Positions 36,571 to 44,947 of a stretch of DNA of 64,000 nucleotides are shown piece after piece; the first letter of the stretch is position 1; each line of letters starts with the position of its first letter. Under the pieces are notes generated by a model. The model made no database searches, was not told the DNA's origin, and saw only the letters and a list, made by a program, of their open reading frames with translations. The position numbers and the translations under genes were made by a program. Origin of the DNA: Anabaena sp. WA102 (GTDB lineage: Bacteria > Cyanobacteriota > Cyanobacteriia > Cyanobacteriales > Nostocaceae); the NCBI RefSeq assembly GCF_001277295.1, contig NZ_CP011456.1, positions 372,001-436,000 on the forward strand, written 5' to 3'.

Positions 36571-36690
36571 TTATGCAAAATGGCGTGCCACTGTGTAGCC
36601 ATATTCATCTGAGTAAAAAGTGAGTCTTGCCACTACTCCCGTAATTGTTTCTTGGGGAACAGAAGCATTAATTTGTTTTAAAGTGGACAT
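36571..36690 (-). pseudogene. RecD2-like helicase N-terminal remnant
   Basis: The minus strand encodes 39 residues starting MSTLKQINASVPQETITGVV followed by ARLTFYSDEYGYTVARHFA and a stop. The ETITG-VxRLTF-GYTVAR pattern is the very N-terminus of RecD2-type (YrrC) helicases, normally ~740 residues. The remainder is absent, so only the first ~5% of the gene survives, with its start codon. Confidence 0.55.
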
Positions 36691-36731
36691 TGTTCGCTAA
36701 AATGTAAATATAGAATTAAGAGATTCTGGTA

Positions 36732-36980
36732 ATGTCATTAGTGATTGCAGATGAATTTTTAGACGCTTCCCAGTTAACCCCTACGGAATTTTTACAAGAG
36801 ATTGCATTACATTTATTTGAGTCGGGGCGATTAACTTGTGATTATGCAGCTAAAATGGCACAAATGGAGTTAAATACTTTTCGAGATTTACTGAAAACAC
36901 GTAAAATACCTTTGTATCATTATGATTTGGAGGATTTTGAGATTGATTTACAGAATTTACAGGAGTTGGGAAGATTGTGA
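36732..36980 (+). CDS. UPF0175-family putative antitoxin
   Basis: This 82-residue protein fits UPF0175: an N-terminal segment followed by LTPTEFLQEIALHLFESGRLTCDYAAKMAQMELNTFRDLLKTRKIPLYHYDLEDFEIDLQNL. Such proteins have a predicted helix-turn-helix (AAKMAQMELNTFRDLL) and usually precede a DUF3368 PIN-domain toxin. That arrangement is seen here: the stop overlaps the start of a broken DUF3368 gene. The antitoxin gene itself is intact. Confidence 0.85.
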   Translation: MSLVIADEFLDASQLTPTEFLQEIALHLFESGRLTCDYAAKMAQMELNTFRDLLKTRKIPLYHYDLEDFEIDLQNLQELGRL

Positions 36981-37229
36981 TCATTAGTGATACTTCTGTG
37001 ATTACTAATTTAATTTAATTAGTATTGAACATATTTTTCTGTTGCAGGCACTTTATGAAAGGGTGATTATTCCTCAAGCAGTTTATGAAGAATTATCCAG
37101 GTGTCATCCTCTATTTTTAAGCGAAATACAAGTTTGATGGATAAGTTGATTAAAAATTCTACTTTTTGGATTTCTCCGCTTTTATATGACAAGATTTTAC
37201 TTTTAGGACAGGAAAAGGAAGGAAAATAA
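36977..37229 (+). pseudogene. DUF3368 PIN-domain toxin, broken
   Basis: A GTG overlaps the antitoxin stop and starts IISDTSVITNLI, the PIN N-terminal strand with its catalytic Asp, then hits TAA. In a shifted frame IEHIFLLQALYERVIIPQAV then YEELSRCH follows, typical of DUF3368. After another break the C-terminus MDKLIKNSTFWISPLLYDKI appears (37137-37229). The middle of the PIN domain (about 60-70 residues) is missing. At least one frameshift and one internal deletion make it non-functional. Confidence 0.75.
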
Positions 37230-37403
37230 TCCCATTTTTGGTGATTTAATGTTTCTCATCTGCCTTTTTTTACTCAATATGTTTATTTGTTTTTATTCTC
37301 ACTTGAGTTTTTTCTCTCTGTAATTTCCTTCTGTGATAAGTTAAATTAACCCTAATTCATATTATTCAGGGTGCATTAGGAAAACCCAACACACCCATCA
37401 TGA

Positions 37404-38006
37404 CTAATTAGCAACTTCAGCCATTTCAATGACACGCCCTTCATAATCCTTAACTAAAAAATTCAAAGGCTTTTGGTTGCGAATTTTGAACTTTAAACCT
37501 CTGACTTCTACCCGCATTAAAATTAATTCTAGACAATCATGATCAAAGCAAACATGACGATGCTGATCTTTTTTGCCTAAACTTGCACCAGTGATAATAT
37601 GTAATTGAGTATTTTTCTTGAGTTGATACCACAGTCCGTCATTACCATTATTCATGGTGCTATTAGACCAACTGGGACCAGCGGACATATACAGCGGGTC
37701 AATACCTGTTGCACCAATGGTTTGCTCGTAGTTGTAATAGTAGTGCAAAGGGACTTCCGCTACAGGTAAATCTAGCAATCCTGCATATAACTGTCGGGCA
37801 ACTTCTAAATCCGATACCATGACAGTATAAACTTTAGGGGCGCTGCTGAGAAACATCCACATAGCGCCAGCGTAAGCTGCCAGTAGCATAATCATAATCC
37901 CCTGGGTGGAGAACAGGCTATCCAAGGGCAGGGAGGGCAAGAAAGAGCCGAAAGTGAGTGGACTCAGCAGGAACATTATGGAACTAGCTTCTATAACCAT
38001 GAACAA
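37404..38006 (-). CDS. Membrane-anchored glyoxalase-like protein
   Basis: This 200-residue protein has hydrophobic N-terminal segments (IMFLLSPLTFGSFLPSLPL and GIMIMLLAAYAGAMWMFL, residues ~9-53), then a soluble VOC-like domain: VYTVMVSDLEVARQLYAGLLDLP, a central HIITGASLGKKDQHRHVCFDHD, and the C-terminal LNFLVKDYEGRVIEMAEV, where the final Glu is a possible metal ligand. It looks like a conserved cyanobacterial glyoxalase-like protein held at the membrane; its substrate is unknown. The start could be the first or a slightly later Met; the first is used. Confidence 0.7.
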   Translation of the reverse strand: MFMVIEASSIMFLLSPLTFGSFLPSLPLDSLFSTQGIMIMLLAAYAGAMWMFLSSAPKVYTVMVSDLEVARQLYAGLLDLPVAEVPLHYYYNYEQTIGATGIDPLYMSAGPSWSNSTMNNGNDGLWYQLKKNTQLHIITGASLGKKDQHRHVCFDHDCLELILMRVEVRGLKFKIRNQKPLNFLVKDYEGRVIEMAEVAN

Positions 38007-38383
38007 ACAGAATCACAATAAAGGAGACGCTTTGAGTATTGTCAGTTAAGACTAACATTGTTTCTAGTTTATCAAGAGTCTCGCAGTCTGACTTTACAAA
38101 CTAACTGACTTTCCAATACGATACTGCTCGGTCAAGCCTGAAAAGTCATTATATGGTAGGTTGAGGAACGTTCACGAAGCCTGGGGTATCCCGGCGAACT
38201 GCTTGCAGCAGCGCTTCGCTATCGCCGGAGGCATCAGCCATAACCCAACATTATCAAGGATTTTCTTGGGTTTCGCTTAACCCAACCTACATTTCCTGAA
38301 CCGACAAGTATTGCTTTCTGATATTATTAGTGATCGCATCACCATTCCCTAGTATATTTTAACAGTTATCTAGTTCAGAGATT
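38007..38383. other. Spacer with dispersed repeats
   Basis: It holds a GTAGGTTGAGG ... CCCAACCTAC inverted pair (~38157-38293) interrupted by GCGAACTGCTTGCAGCAGCG and CTTCGCTATCGCC, a second dispersed repeat also found at ~51168-51197. No gene is seen. Confidence 0.6.
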
Positions 38384-39007
38384 GTGCAAATTCCCCACTT
38401 TCCCGAAGCTAATCACCCATTGGTGAAGTCGCTATTTCATCACAGTGATCAAGAACTACTGAGTCTATTTCAGCGATATCCAGATTATGGCAAGTATTTT
38501 ACGGTGATTTTTTGCCGTTATAGTCCCATAGTTTACACCTTAATTCGGCATTCGGCGCGATCGCCTGTGCAAGCTGATTATTTATTTGCTCTTATCTGGC
38601 GAAATATCTATTATGAATTAGGGGGACTGGACTTAAACCAAGCATCCACAGAAACGGAATCCTTAACCTTACAAAATTGGTTAATTAACATTACTGCATT
38701 CCATATTAACGAGATTAAGCTTCCACCCACAGAAGCCATTCATTATTCCCTCAAGGATACATCCCCACCACTATGGTGCTATGTAGAACAGGCATTAGAT
38801 CAACTACCACCAATATCACGATTAATCGTTTTAATGGCGCAAACCTTCCACTGGAGTGAAACCAGAATTGCTGCCTATTTGCAAGCTGAAGGAGAACAAA
38901 TTTCCCCTTCGGAAGTCGCAATTTCTCTCCAAGAAGGATATGAGATGCTAGAAGATAAATTACCTGCTGATATTCGGGCTATTTACTTAGGTGAAGCTGG
39001 GATTTAA
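38384..39007 (+). CDS. Sigma-70-like (ECF-type layout) factor
   Basis: This 207-residue protein uses a GTG start. The N-terminal half (SDQELLSLFQRYPDYGKYFTVIFCRYSPIVYTLIRHSARSPVQADYLFALIW) resembles sigma region 2. The C-terminal half (ALDQLPPISRLIVLMAQTFHWSETRIAAYLQAEGEQISPSEVAISLQEGYEML) has the region 4 helix-turn-helix layout, though the HTH is degenerate (ETRIAAYLQAEG). It may be a divergent sigma factor or a sigma-like adaptor; no anti-sigma gene is next to it. It is likely conserved in Nostocales. Confidence 0.7.
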   Translation: MQIPHFPEANHPLVKSLFHHSDQELLSLFQRYPDYGKYFTVIFCRYSPIVYTLIRHSARSPVQADYLFALIWRNIYYELGGLDLNQASTETESLTLQNWLINITAFHINEIKLPPTEAIHYSLKDTSPPLWCYVEQALDQLPPISRLIVLMAQTFHWSETRIAAYLQAEGEQISPSEVAISLQEGYEMLEDKLPADIRAIYLGEAGI

Positions 39008-39110
39008 TCCTAACTTTAGCTATAATAATCACAGTCGCCCATTTACGGTACAGAACCATAGAAAAAATCCCTCTCGTTAGTTCTTGGCTTGCTCAGACAA
39101 AACTTGTCTT

Positions 39111-39243
39111 AGAGACTTCCAAATAAAAATATGTCCCAAAACTAACGCAAAAACTCTCTCTATTTCTTCTCTCTCTGTGTTCTCTGTGCCTCTGTGGTTC
39201 TTTTGTTCATTTATTGGAATAATTTTTTTCTTGGAAGTTCCTT
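39111..39243. repeat. MITE-like element, family B, copy 3
   Basis: Begins AGAGACTTCCAAATAAAAAT and ends TTTTCTTGGAAGTTCCTT. It lies 40 bp upstream of the TPR gene and adds a spurious 30-codon extension to that frame. Confidence 0.8.
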
Positions 39244-39283
39244 ATACCATCTATTTACAGCCGGAATTTCCCGGTTATATATT

Positions 39284-40354
39284 ATGAAACAGCGGCATTT
39301 AGTATCAGGAAATCTAATTAATATCAGCAATTTCTTAAAATTACCATTTTTGACTTTTTATATGGTACTACTCACCTGTTTATTGACTACCACAGGTGTA
39401 AAAGCGATTGATATTACCCAACAAATTCATCGTCCTTTAAATAATCCCGCAAATAAATCATCACGAAATGTAGCTGATAAATTACTCAGACAAGGTAGAC
39501 AGCAATTATCCCAAGGATTTCCCCAAAAAACCCTAAAATTATCCTTAGCAGCTTTGGAAATTTATCACTCATTAGGTGATTTAAAAGCCCAGGGTTTAAC
39601 TTATGATTTATTAGCTAATACCTATCTACAATTAAATGATATCAATAATGCTGAAGATGCCATTCGCCGACAGTTAGCGATCGCCCGCGATAATCAAGAT
39701 TTTCAAAATCAAATTTTTGCCCTAAATAATCTAGCTACATTATTTCTCCAAAAAGGCGAAAATATCGCCGCCCAAGAAACTCTTGAAGATGCTTTAGTAG
39801 TGGCTCGTAATATTATTAACCCAGAAGGACAAGGGCTATCTTTAAGTAATTTAAGCTTGGTTGCTTTCCGCATAGGTGATTATCATAAAGCCGTGAAAAT
39901 TGGCGAATATGCCTTAACTTTCCGCCGCCAGATTGGTGATATTATTGGTGAAGCTAATACCCTAAATAATCTTGGTGATGCTTATTTAGCTATGGGCGAT
40001 TATCAAAAGACTATTGGTAGTTATAGTTTGGCAATGCAGTTAGCTGAAAAAAGTTTTGAACGTCCCAATCAATTACGAGCAATTGATGGTTTAGTCACAG
40101 CTAATACTGCATTAGGTCGTTACGATTTAGCTTTGAAACTGTTAGACAATCGTGTTAAACTAACTGATTCTATTAACAATCCCGCAGAAGATCTAAAATA
40201 TTTATTTGTCTCTGGAGAAATTTATGAGAAAATGGGCAACTTTACCAAAGCTAAGGATTTATATACACAAGCTATTTCCATAGCCCAGAAATTAGAAGAT
40301 AGTAAACAAGAAAGTTTATTAGTCTATAAACTTAATGAATTAAAAAACCGTTAA
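39284..40354 (+). CDS. Secreted or membrane-anchored TPR protein
   Basis: This 356-residue protein begins with a signal-peptide-like segment (FLKLPFLTFYMVLLTCLLTTTGVKA, residues ~16-40). After a short linker, at least six TPR-like repeats follow, e.g. LSLAALEIYHSLGDLKAQGLTYDLLANTYLQL, FALNNLATLFLQKGENIAAQETL, GEANTLNNLGDAYLAMGDYQKTI and LFVSGEIYEKMGNFTKAKDLY. The ATG at 39284 is preferred over an upstream in-frame start because the upstream 30 codons are a B-family element. Probably periplasmic or thylakoid-lumenal; partners are unknown. Confidence 0.8.
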   Translation: MKQRHLVSGNLINISNFLKLPFLTFYMVLLTCLLTTTGVKAIDITQQIHRPLNNPANKSSRNVADKLLRQGRQQLSQGFPQKTLKLSLAALEIYHSLGDLKAQGLTYDLLANTYLQLNDINNAEDAIRRQLAIARDNQDFQNQIFALNNLATLFLQKGENIAAQETLEDALVVARNIINPEGQGLSLSNLSLVAFRIGDYHKAVKIGEYALTFRRQIGDIIGEANTLNNLGDAYLAMGDYQKTIGSYSLAMQLAEKSFERPNQLRAIDGLVTANTALGRYDLALKLLDNRVKLTDSINNPAEDLKYLFVSGEIYEKMGNFTKAKDLYTQAISIAQKLEDSKQESLLVYKLNELKNR

Positions 40355-40374
40355 TAACAAAATACCAAAATACC

Positions 40375-40405
40375 AGATCCCCGACTTCTCAAAGAAGTCG
40401 GGGAT
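40375..40405. repeat. Palindromic dispersed repeat, second copy
   Basis: AGATCCCCGACTTCTC / AAAGAAGTCGGGGAT, the same palindrome as 5150-5182. It lies 20 bp behind the TPR gene and could act as a weak 3'-end structure. Confidence 0.75.
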
Positions 40406-40638
40406 ATAAATAAATAGGAATTGATCACGAATCAAAGAAGATAAGACCACATATTTGCTTGATTTTGTTAATATGTAAGTCCTAGAAAAATGTGTTAATA
40501 TAGCCAGGACGGAGATAGAAAACTATACAAACTGAAAATTCACTCAATCAGATGATGAATTAAATAAATCAAATGATTATCATAGATTTTCAACTATAAA
40601 AGATTCTTGCCAACTTCTATTCCTAACCTTTTTCAATC

Positions 40639-42108
40639 ATGACTTTTTACATTGAAATTCCCTTAATTGGCAAAAAAGTTAAATATCCATTGCGGTGGTT
40701 AATGGGTTTGATAGCTAGTGGTGTTTTAATTGTGGGAACAACAGCCACGATCAAAACCATCCAGCAAAGAAATAAACCCCTAGATATTAGTAAATTAACT
40801 GTTCCTGTAGAAGCAAAAAGCGTAACTGTCCGCATTACTGCTAGTGGCAAAGTTCAACCAGTTGAAAGTGTGAATATTAGTCCTAAAAGTCCAGGATTAT
40901 TGGCAGGTTTAAATGTTGAACAGGGAGATACTATCAAACAAGGACAAATAATTGCTCGCATGGATAATTCGGAAATTAAAATGCGAATTCTCCAATATAA
41001 AGCTAATTTAGACCAAGCAAAAGCACAATTAGCAGATAGCGAAGCCGGCAGTCGTCCCGAAGAAATTGCCCAAGGAAAAGCCCGTGTAGACCAAGCACAG
41101 GCTCAATTAGCGATTATTCGAGATGGTAATCGTTTACAGGAAATTCAACAGGCACAGGCTCAAGTAGACTCAGCAAAAGCTTCTGTGGCACTGACCCAAT
41201 CTAGAGTCAAACGTTATCAAGATTTAGCTAAAGATGGGGCTATTTCCCAAGATAGTTTAGAACAATATGTGAGTGAAAATAGTAAAGCTAAGGCTAATTT
41301 AGAAGAAGCACAACGCCGATTATCTTTACTAAAAGTGGGCAACCGCAACCAAGATATTCAAAAGCAAGCAGCAATTGTTAATCAAGAAAAGGAAGGATTA
41401 CGAAAATTAGAAAATGGTAATCGTCCCCAAGAAATTGCCAAATTGAAAGCAGCAGTAGCTAGTGCGGAAGCTCAGTTAAAACAACAACAAGTTCAATTAG
41501 AAGATACAATTATCCGCGCTCCTTTTTCGGGAATTGTAACTCAAAGATACGCGACAGTGGGGGCTTATGTGAGTCCGGCTATTTCTGCTTCTAGTGATGC
41601 TTCGGCAACATCTACTTCTATAGTTGCTTTAGCTAAAGGTTTAGAAGTGCTGGCTAAAGTTCCTGAAGTGGATATTCCCCAAATTAAACAGGGACAAAAA
41701 GTGGAAATTGCCATTGATGCTTATCCTGACGAAGTTTTTCAGGGACGAGTCCGGTTGATTGCTCCCGAAGCGGTAGTTGAGCAAAATGTCACATCTTTTC
41801 AGGTGCGGGTGGCTATTGATAAGACAGCAAATAAACTGCGTTCGGGAATGAATGTTAGTGAAGTGACATTTATTGGTAATAATATCCAAAATGCGCTGTT
41901 AATACCTCAAGAGTTAATTGTTACTCAAAAGGGAAAAACTGGTGTGTGGTTATTGGGTGAAAAAAATAAACCCCAATTTAAGTTAGTCACAATTGGCGCA
42001 AATATTGATAACCAAATCCAGGTTTTAGAAGGCTTAAAAGCAGGCGATCGCATATTTATTGATCTACCTAAAACCAAGGGCAAAGGAAATAAAGAACCGG
42101 AAAAATAA
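40639..42108 (+). CDS. MacA/HlyD-type periplasmic adaptor
   Basis: This 489-residue membrane fusion protein has an N-terminal transmembrane helix (WLMGLIASGVLIVGTTATI, ~19-38), a biotinyl-lipoyl-like half (SGKVQPVESVNISPKSPGLLAGLNVEQGDTIKQGQIIARMDNSEI), a long coiled-coil hairpin with repeated segments (~115-285, three DGNRLQEI/GNRNQDI/NGNRPQEI-type repeats), the return half (APFSGIVTQRYATVGAYV), and a beta-barrel domain (PEVDIPQIKQGQKVEIAIDAYP). It would link an inner-membrane exporter to an outer-membrane channel. The permease follows 21 bp downstream, so both form an operon. Confidence 0.9.
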   Translation: MTFYIEIPLIGKKVKYPLRWLMGLIASGVLIVGTTATIKTIQQRNKPLDISKLTVPVEAKSVTVRITASGKVQPVESVNISPKSPGLLAGLNVEQGDTIKQGQIIARMDNSEIKMRILQYKANLDQAKAQLADSEAGSRPEEIAQGKARVDQAQAQLAIIRDGNRLQEIQQAQAQVDSAKASVALTQSRVKRYQDLAKDGAISQDSLEQYVSENSKAKANLEEAQRRLSLLKVGNRNQDIQKQAAIVNQEKEGLRKLENGNRPQEIAKLKAAVASAEAQLKQQQVQLEDTIIRAPFSGIVTQRYATVGAYVSPAISASSDASATSTSIVALAKGLEVLAKVPEVDIPQIKQGQKVEIAIDAYPDEVFQGRVRLIAPEAVVEQNVTSFQVRVAIDKTANKLRSGMNVSEVTFIGNNIQNALLIPQELIVTQKGKTGVWLLGEKNKPQFKLVTIGANIDNQIQVLEGLKAGDRIFIDLPKTKGKGNKEPEK

Positions 42109-42129
42109 AATCATAATTAAATACAAAAT

Positions 42130-43347
42130 ATGGACATTTTAGAAAGTGTGAAAATGGCGACTACTACCTTATTAGCTAATAAGTTGCGAAGTAGTTTAAC
42201 CATGTTAGGAATTATTATTGGTAATGCTTCGGTAATTGCCATGATTGGCATTGGAGAAGGCGCACAAACATTGGCAACTAAGCAATTTTCATCATTGGGA
42301 CCAAATACCTTATTTATTATCCCTGGGAGTCCAGGAAGCCGGGGAAGAGTGACAACAATGCCCAGAACTTTAGTTTTACAAGATGCTAAGGCGATCGCTA
42401 AACAAGTGCGTGCAGTTAAAGAAGTTGCCCCAGAAATTAATAACAGAAGCACAATCAATTACCGAAATAAAAGTACAACTAGTACAGTGATCGGCACTAC
42501 TCCTAATTATACAACAGTTCGTAGTTTTGAAATCGAAGAAGGCAGATTTTTTAATGACTTTGATATTAAACGGAATAAAAGAGTAGCAGTATTAGCTCCA
42601 GATTTAGCCACCAAACTATTTGATAATCAAAATCCTGTTGGTCAAAAAATCCGCATTCAAAATACTACTTTTGAGGTGATTGGCTTAACAGTAGCTAAAG
42701 GTTCTTCCTTTGGTAATAACAGTGATGATGCAGTTTTTATTCCTATTAATACTATGTTTAGTCGGCTGGTGGGAAGAACATCCCCCTTTGGTATTAATGT
42801 TTCTTTAATTTCTGTATCTGCTCAAGATGAAAATAGCATCTCCGCCGCAGAATTTCAAATGACAAACTTACTCCGTCGCCGGCACAAAATTGTCCGTGAA
42901 GATGATTTTACTATTCAAACCCAAAAGAACCTTTTAGAAATCACGAATACAATTACCGGAGCATTAACAATCATGTTGGCTGCGATCGCCAGTATTTCCT
43001 TATTTGTTGGCGGTATTGGTATTATGAATATTATGTTAGTTTCTGTCACCGAACGTACCCAAGAAATTGGACTGCGTAAAGCTATTGGTGCAACTCAACA
43101 GGACATTCTTTTGCAATTCATGATTGAAGCCGTGATATTATCAGTAGCTGGTGGTGTAATCGGCATTGCTTTAGGCGGTGGTAGCATCATTTTAGTGGGA
43201 ATATTTACCCCTTTACAGGCTACAATTTCACCAAGTGCAGTTATATTAGCCGCTAGTGTTTCTGGTGGGATTGGTTTATTTTTTGGTGTCGTTCCTGCCC
43301 GTCGTGCGGCTCAACTTGATCCAATGGTAGCGCTGAGAACGGCTTGA
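42130..43347 (+). CDS. MacB-type ABC exporter permease (no ATPase domain)
   Basis: This 405-residue protein has the MacB/FtsX permease layout: an N-terminal helix (ANKLRSSLTMLGIIIGNASVIAMI), a periplasmic MacB_PCD domain (~45-275), and three C-terminal helices (TIMLAAIASISLFVGGIGIMNIMLVSVTERTQEIGLRKAIGA; FMIEAVILSVAGGVIGIALGGG; AASVSGGIGLFFGVVPARRAA). The RTQEIGLRKAIGA motif is the hallmark. Full MacB carries its own N-terminal ATPase; here it is absent, so a separate ATPase subunit is needed. None is found downstream: the gene stop lies in an IS605-type end and the next ORF is unrelated. Confidence 0.9.
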   Translation: MDILESVKMATTTLLANKLRSSLTMLGIIIGNASVIAMIGIGEGAQTLATKQFSSLGPNTLFIIPGSPGSRGRVTTMPRTLVLQDAKAIAKQVRAVKEVAPEINNRSTINYRNKSTTSTVIGTTPNYTTVRSFEIEEGRFFNDFDIKRNKRVAVLAPDLATKLFDNQNPVGQKIRIQNTTFEVIGLTVAKGSSFGNNSDDAVFIPINTMFSRLVGRTSPFGINVSLISVSAQDENSISAAEFQMTNLLRRRHKIVREDDFTIQTQKNLLEITNTITGALTIMLAAIASISLFVGGIGIMNIMLVSVTERTQEIGLRKAIGATQQDILLQFMIEAVILSVAGGVIGIALGGGSIILVGIFTPLQATISPSAVILAASVSGGIGLFFGVVPARRAAQLDPMVALRTA

Positions 43348-43382
43348 CACTCTCAGCGGCTAAAGCCACTGAGCTTTACGCT
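43344..43382 (-). mobile_element. IS200/IS605-type right-end remnant at permease stop codon
   Basis: TTGACACTCTCAGCGGC then TAAAGCCACTGAG is the reverse complement of an IS608-like right end (hairpin then GAGTGTCAA). It is closely comparable to the end at 8642-8670. The permease stop TGA is the TTGA of this end. No transposase belongs to it; what followed has been replaced by other repeats. Confidence 0.55.
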
Positions 43383-43419
43383 TACCGGATATTCCTGTAA
43401 AGATTGAGTTAATATAAGT

Positions 43420-43540
43420 AAGTAGGTTGGCGTTGAAAATTGTCGTTATAGCAAGGCAAGAAGCAAGAGGCAAGAGTAAAGAAGTTTTCAGCGATTTTAT
43501 GTTTCTTTACACAGTTTGGTTTTATTGTGTTCACCTACTT
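43420..43540. repeat. MITE-like element, family A, copy 2 (inverted)
   Basis: This 121-bp copy begins AAGTAGGTTGGCGTTGAAAA and ends TTGTGTTCACCTACTT. It matches 25421-25548 in reverse complement almost throughout, including the GCAAGAGGCAAGAG interior and the TTTCTTTACACAGTTTGG part. Confidence 0.88.
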
Positions 43541-43618
43541 AAAGTACAAATTTAGGTTAAATTGCATAGTTAGGGGGTAGAAACAGCTAGATAATTTCTA
43601 CCCATAACTATCCTTATC

Positions 43619-43807
43619 TTACTGTTTGTCTAAGTCTTCAATAAGTTGATCAACAAAATCCCTTAACCGTTGCGGCCAGTCAGGGACGGTTTTAATTTTC
43701 TCCCTTTGCCCTTTCCGACCTTTAAAACAAATTGGTTGAGCGTCTAACTCAGCTTTGAGGATTTTTTTAGCACCAAGTTTATTATTTTTCTCAAATCTCA
43801 TTGACAT
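43619..43807 (-). CDS. Small conserved-looking hypothetical protein
   Basis: This 62-residue basic protein contains ICFKGRKGQREKIKTVPDWP then QRLRDFVDQLIEDLDKQ, a pattern I associate with short cyanobacterial hypothetical proteins. A good promoter (TTGAAA-17 bp-TATAGT) lies 24-52 bp upstream on the same strand and an AAGG precedes the ATG, which supports real expression. Function is unknown. Confidence 0.6.
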   Translation of the reverse strand: MSMRFEKNNKLGAKKILKAELDAQPICFKGRKGQREKIKTVPDWPQRLRDFVDQLIEDLDKQ

Positions 43808-43830
43808 TAACCTTAATCGTTGGTATACTT

Positions 43831-43859
43831 ACTATAATATAACAGTGTCATTATTTCAA
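43831..43859 (-). promoter_or_regulatory. Sigma-70-type promoter for the 62-residue gene
   Basis: On the minus strand TTGAAA (43859-43854) and TATAGT (43836-43831) are separated by exactly 17 bp. Confidence 0.55.
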
Positions 43860-44947
43860 TCTCATGTTTTTAAACATGAGTTTTTCCTGTTCCCTGTTGC
43901 CCGTTCCCTGTTCCCTGTTCCCTCTGACCATCAGCGATTGACTTGCATAAAAAGTTAGTCGCCGAGGTTAAATCTGAACACGCTTGGTATTACGAAGTTA
44001 ACAAAAATGTCCCACAAAAGGCGTTAACTGACTTACGCCAAGCATGGGACCGATGCTTCAGAAAGACATCGAAACAACCCCGATTCAAGAAAAAAGGACA
44101 GCACGATTCTTTTTATTTAGAGTCAGGGACTAAGGCGAAACCGTTAATTAAAAACGATGGTAAAAGAATTAAATTACCGTCAATCGGTTGGGTACGATTA
44201 GCCATACCTTTACCAATTACCGCAACTCATAACTGTGTAATTTCCCGACAAGCTGATAAATGGTTTATTTCTGTCAAGTACGAGATTGAAAAACCTCCCA
44301 TACTTGCAGATAGACCGACCATCGGCGTTGACATTGGAATCAAAGTGCGAATCGTTGGCTAGAAACCAATCCTGTAAAGGATTAGGGGGATTAGCCGCAA
44401 GGTAATGAACCTTGACAACTGAATGACCATGTAGGTGAGAGCCAGTATCCTAGAACCCTCAAATCTTACCCCGTAGGTGCAACGGTGAAAGCATCACCCC
44501 CAGGTTTGAGACTAGCTATCAACGCCTGAAGCGAGGAGAAAAGGTGTTATTACTGATAGCCTAAGTCGGTAAGCATCGAGCAAAGTACCCATGAGTAAAG
44601 CCCAGGCTTGAAGATGCGATTGAATCGTCGTTACGATGAACCAGCGAAATAAGGCTTAATGCGCTGGAGCCAAAAGGCACAGGATAAGGAGTTGGCAAGA
44701 TTTGATTTGACCAACAAGCACTTCCTATAAACCCGGCGAACAGCATCACTCTAAAGGTACATAGTATGGTCATTCGGAACGAGATAACCTCTCGTATGCT
44801 CTCAGGTGGTCGAATCCCTGAGTAGGTGCTAACCGTATGCAGCGAGTAGGAGAGATTAAGTCAGAAGCGAATGTCTGGGGTAATGCCCAGAATATGCTGA
44901 CAGATTTACGGTGATTTGGATGATAAAGTCCCTAGTAGTGAGTATAT

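Noticed and set aside
39084..39287. 67-codon ORF before the TPR gene
   Set aside because: It lies almost wholly in a family B element and overlaps the TPR start in another frame.
40639..43347. DevBCA heterocyst glycolipid exporter
   Set aside because: The permease is MacB/FtsX type with a large periplasmic domain and no DevA ATPase follows; MacAB-like fits better.
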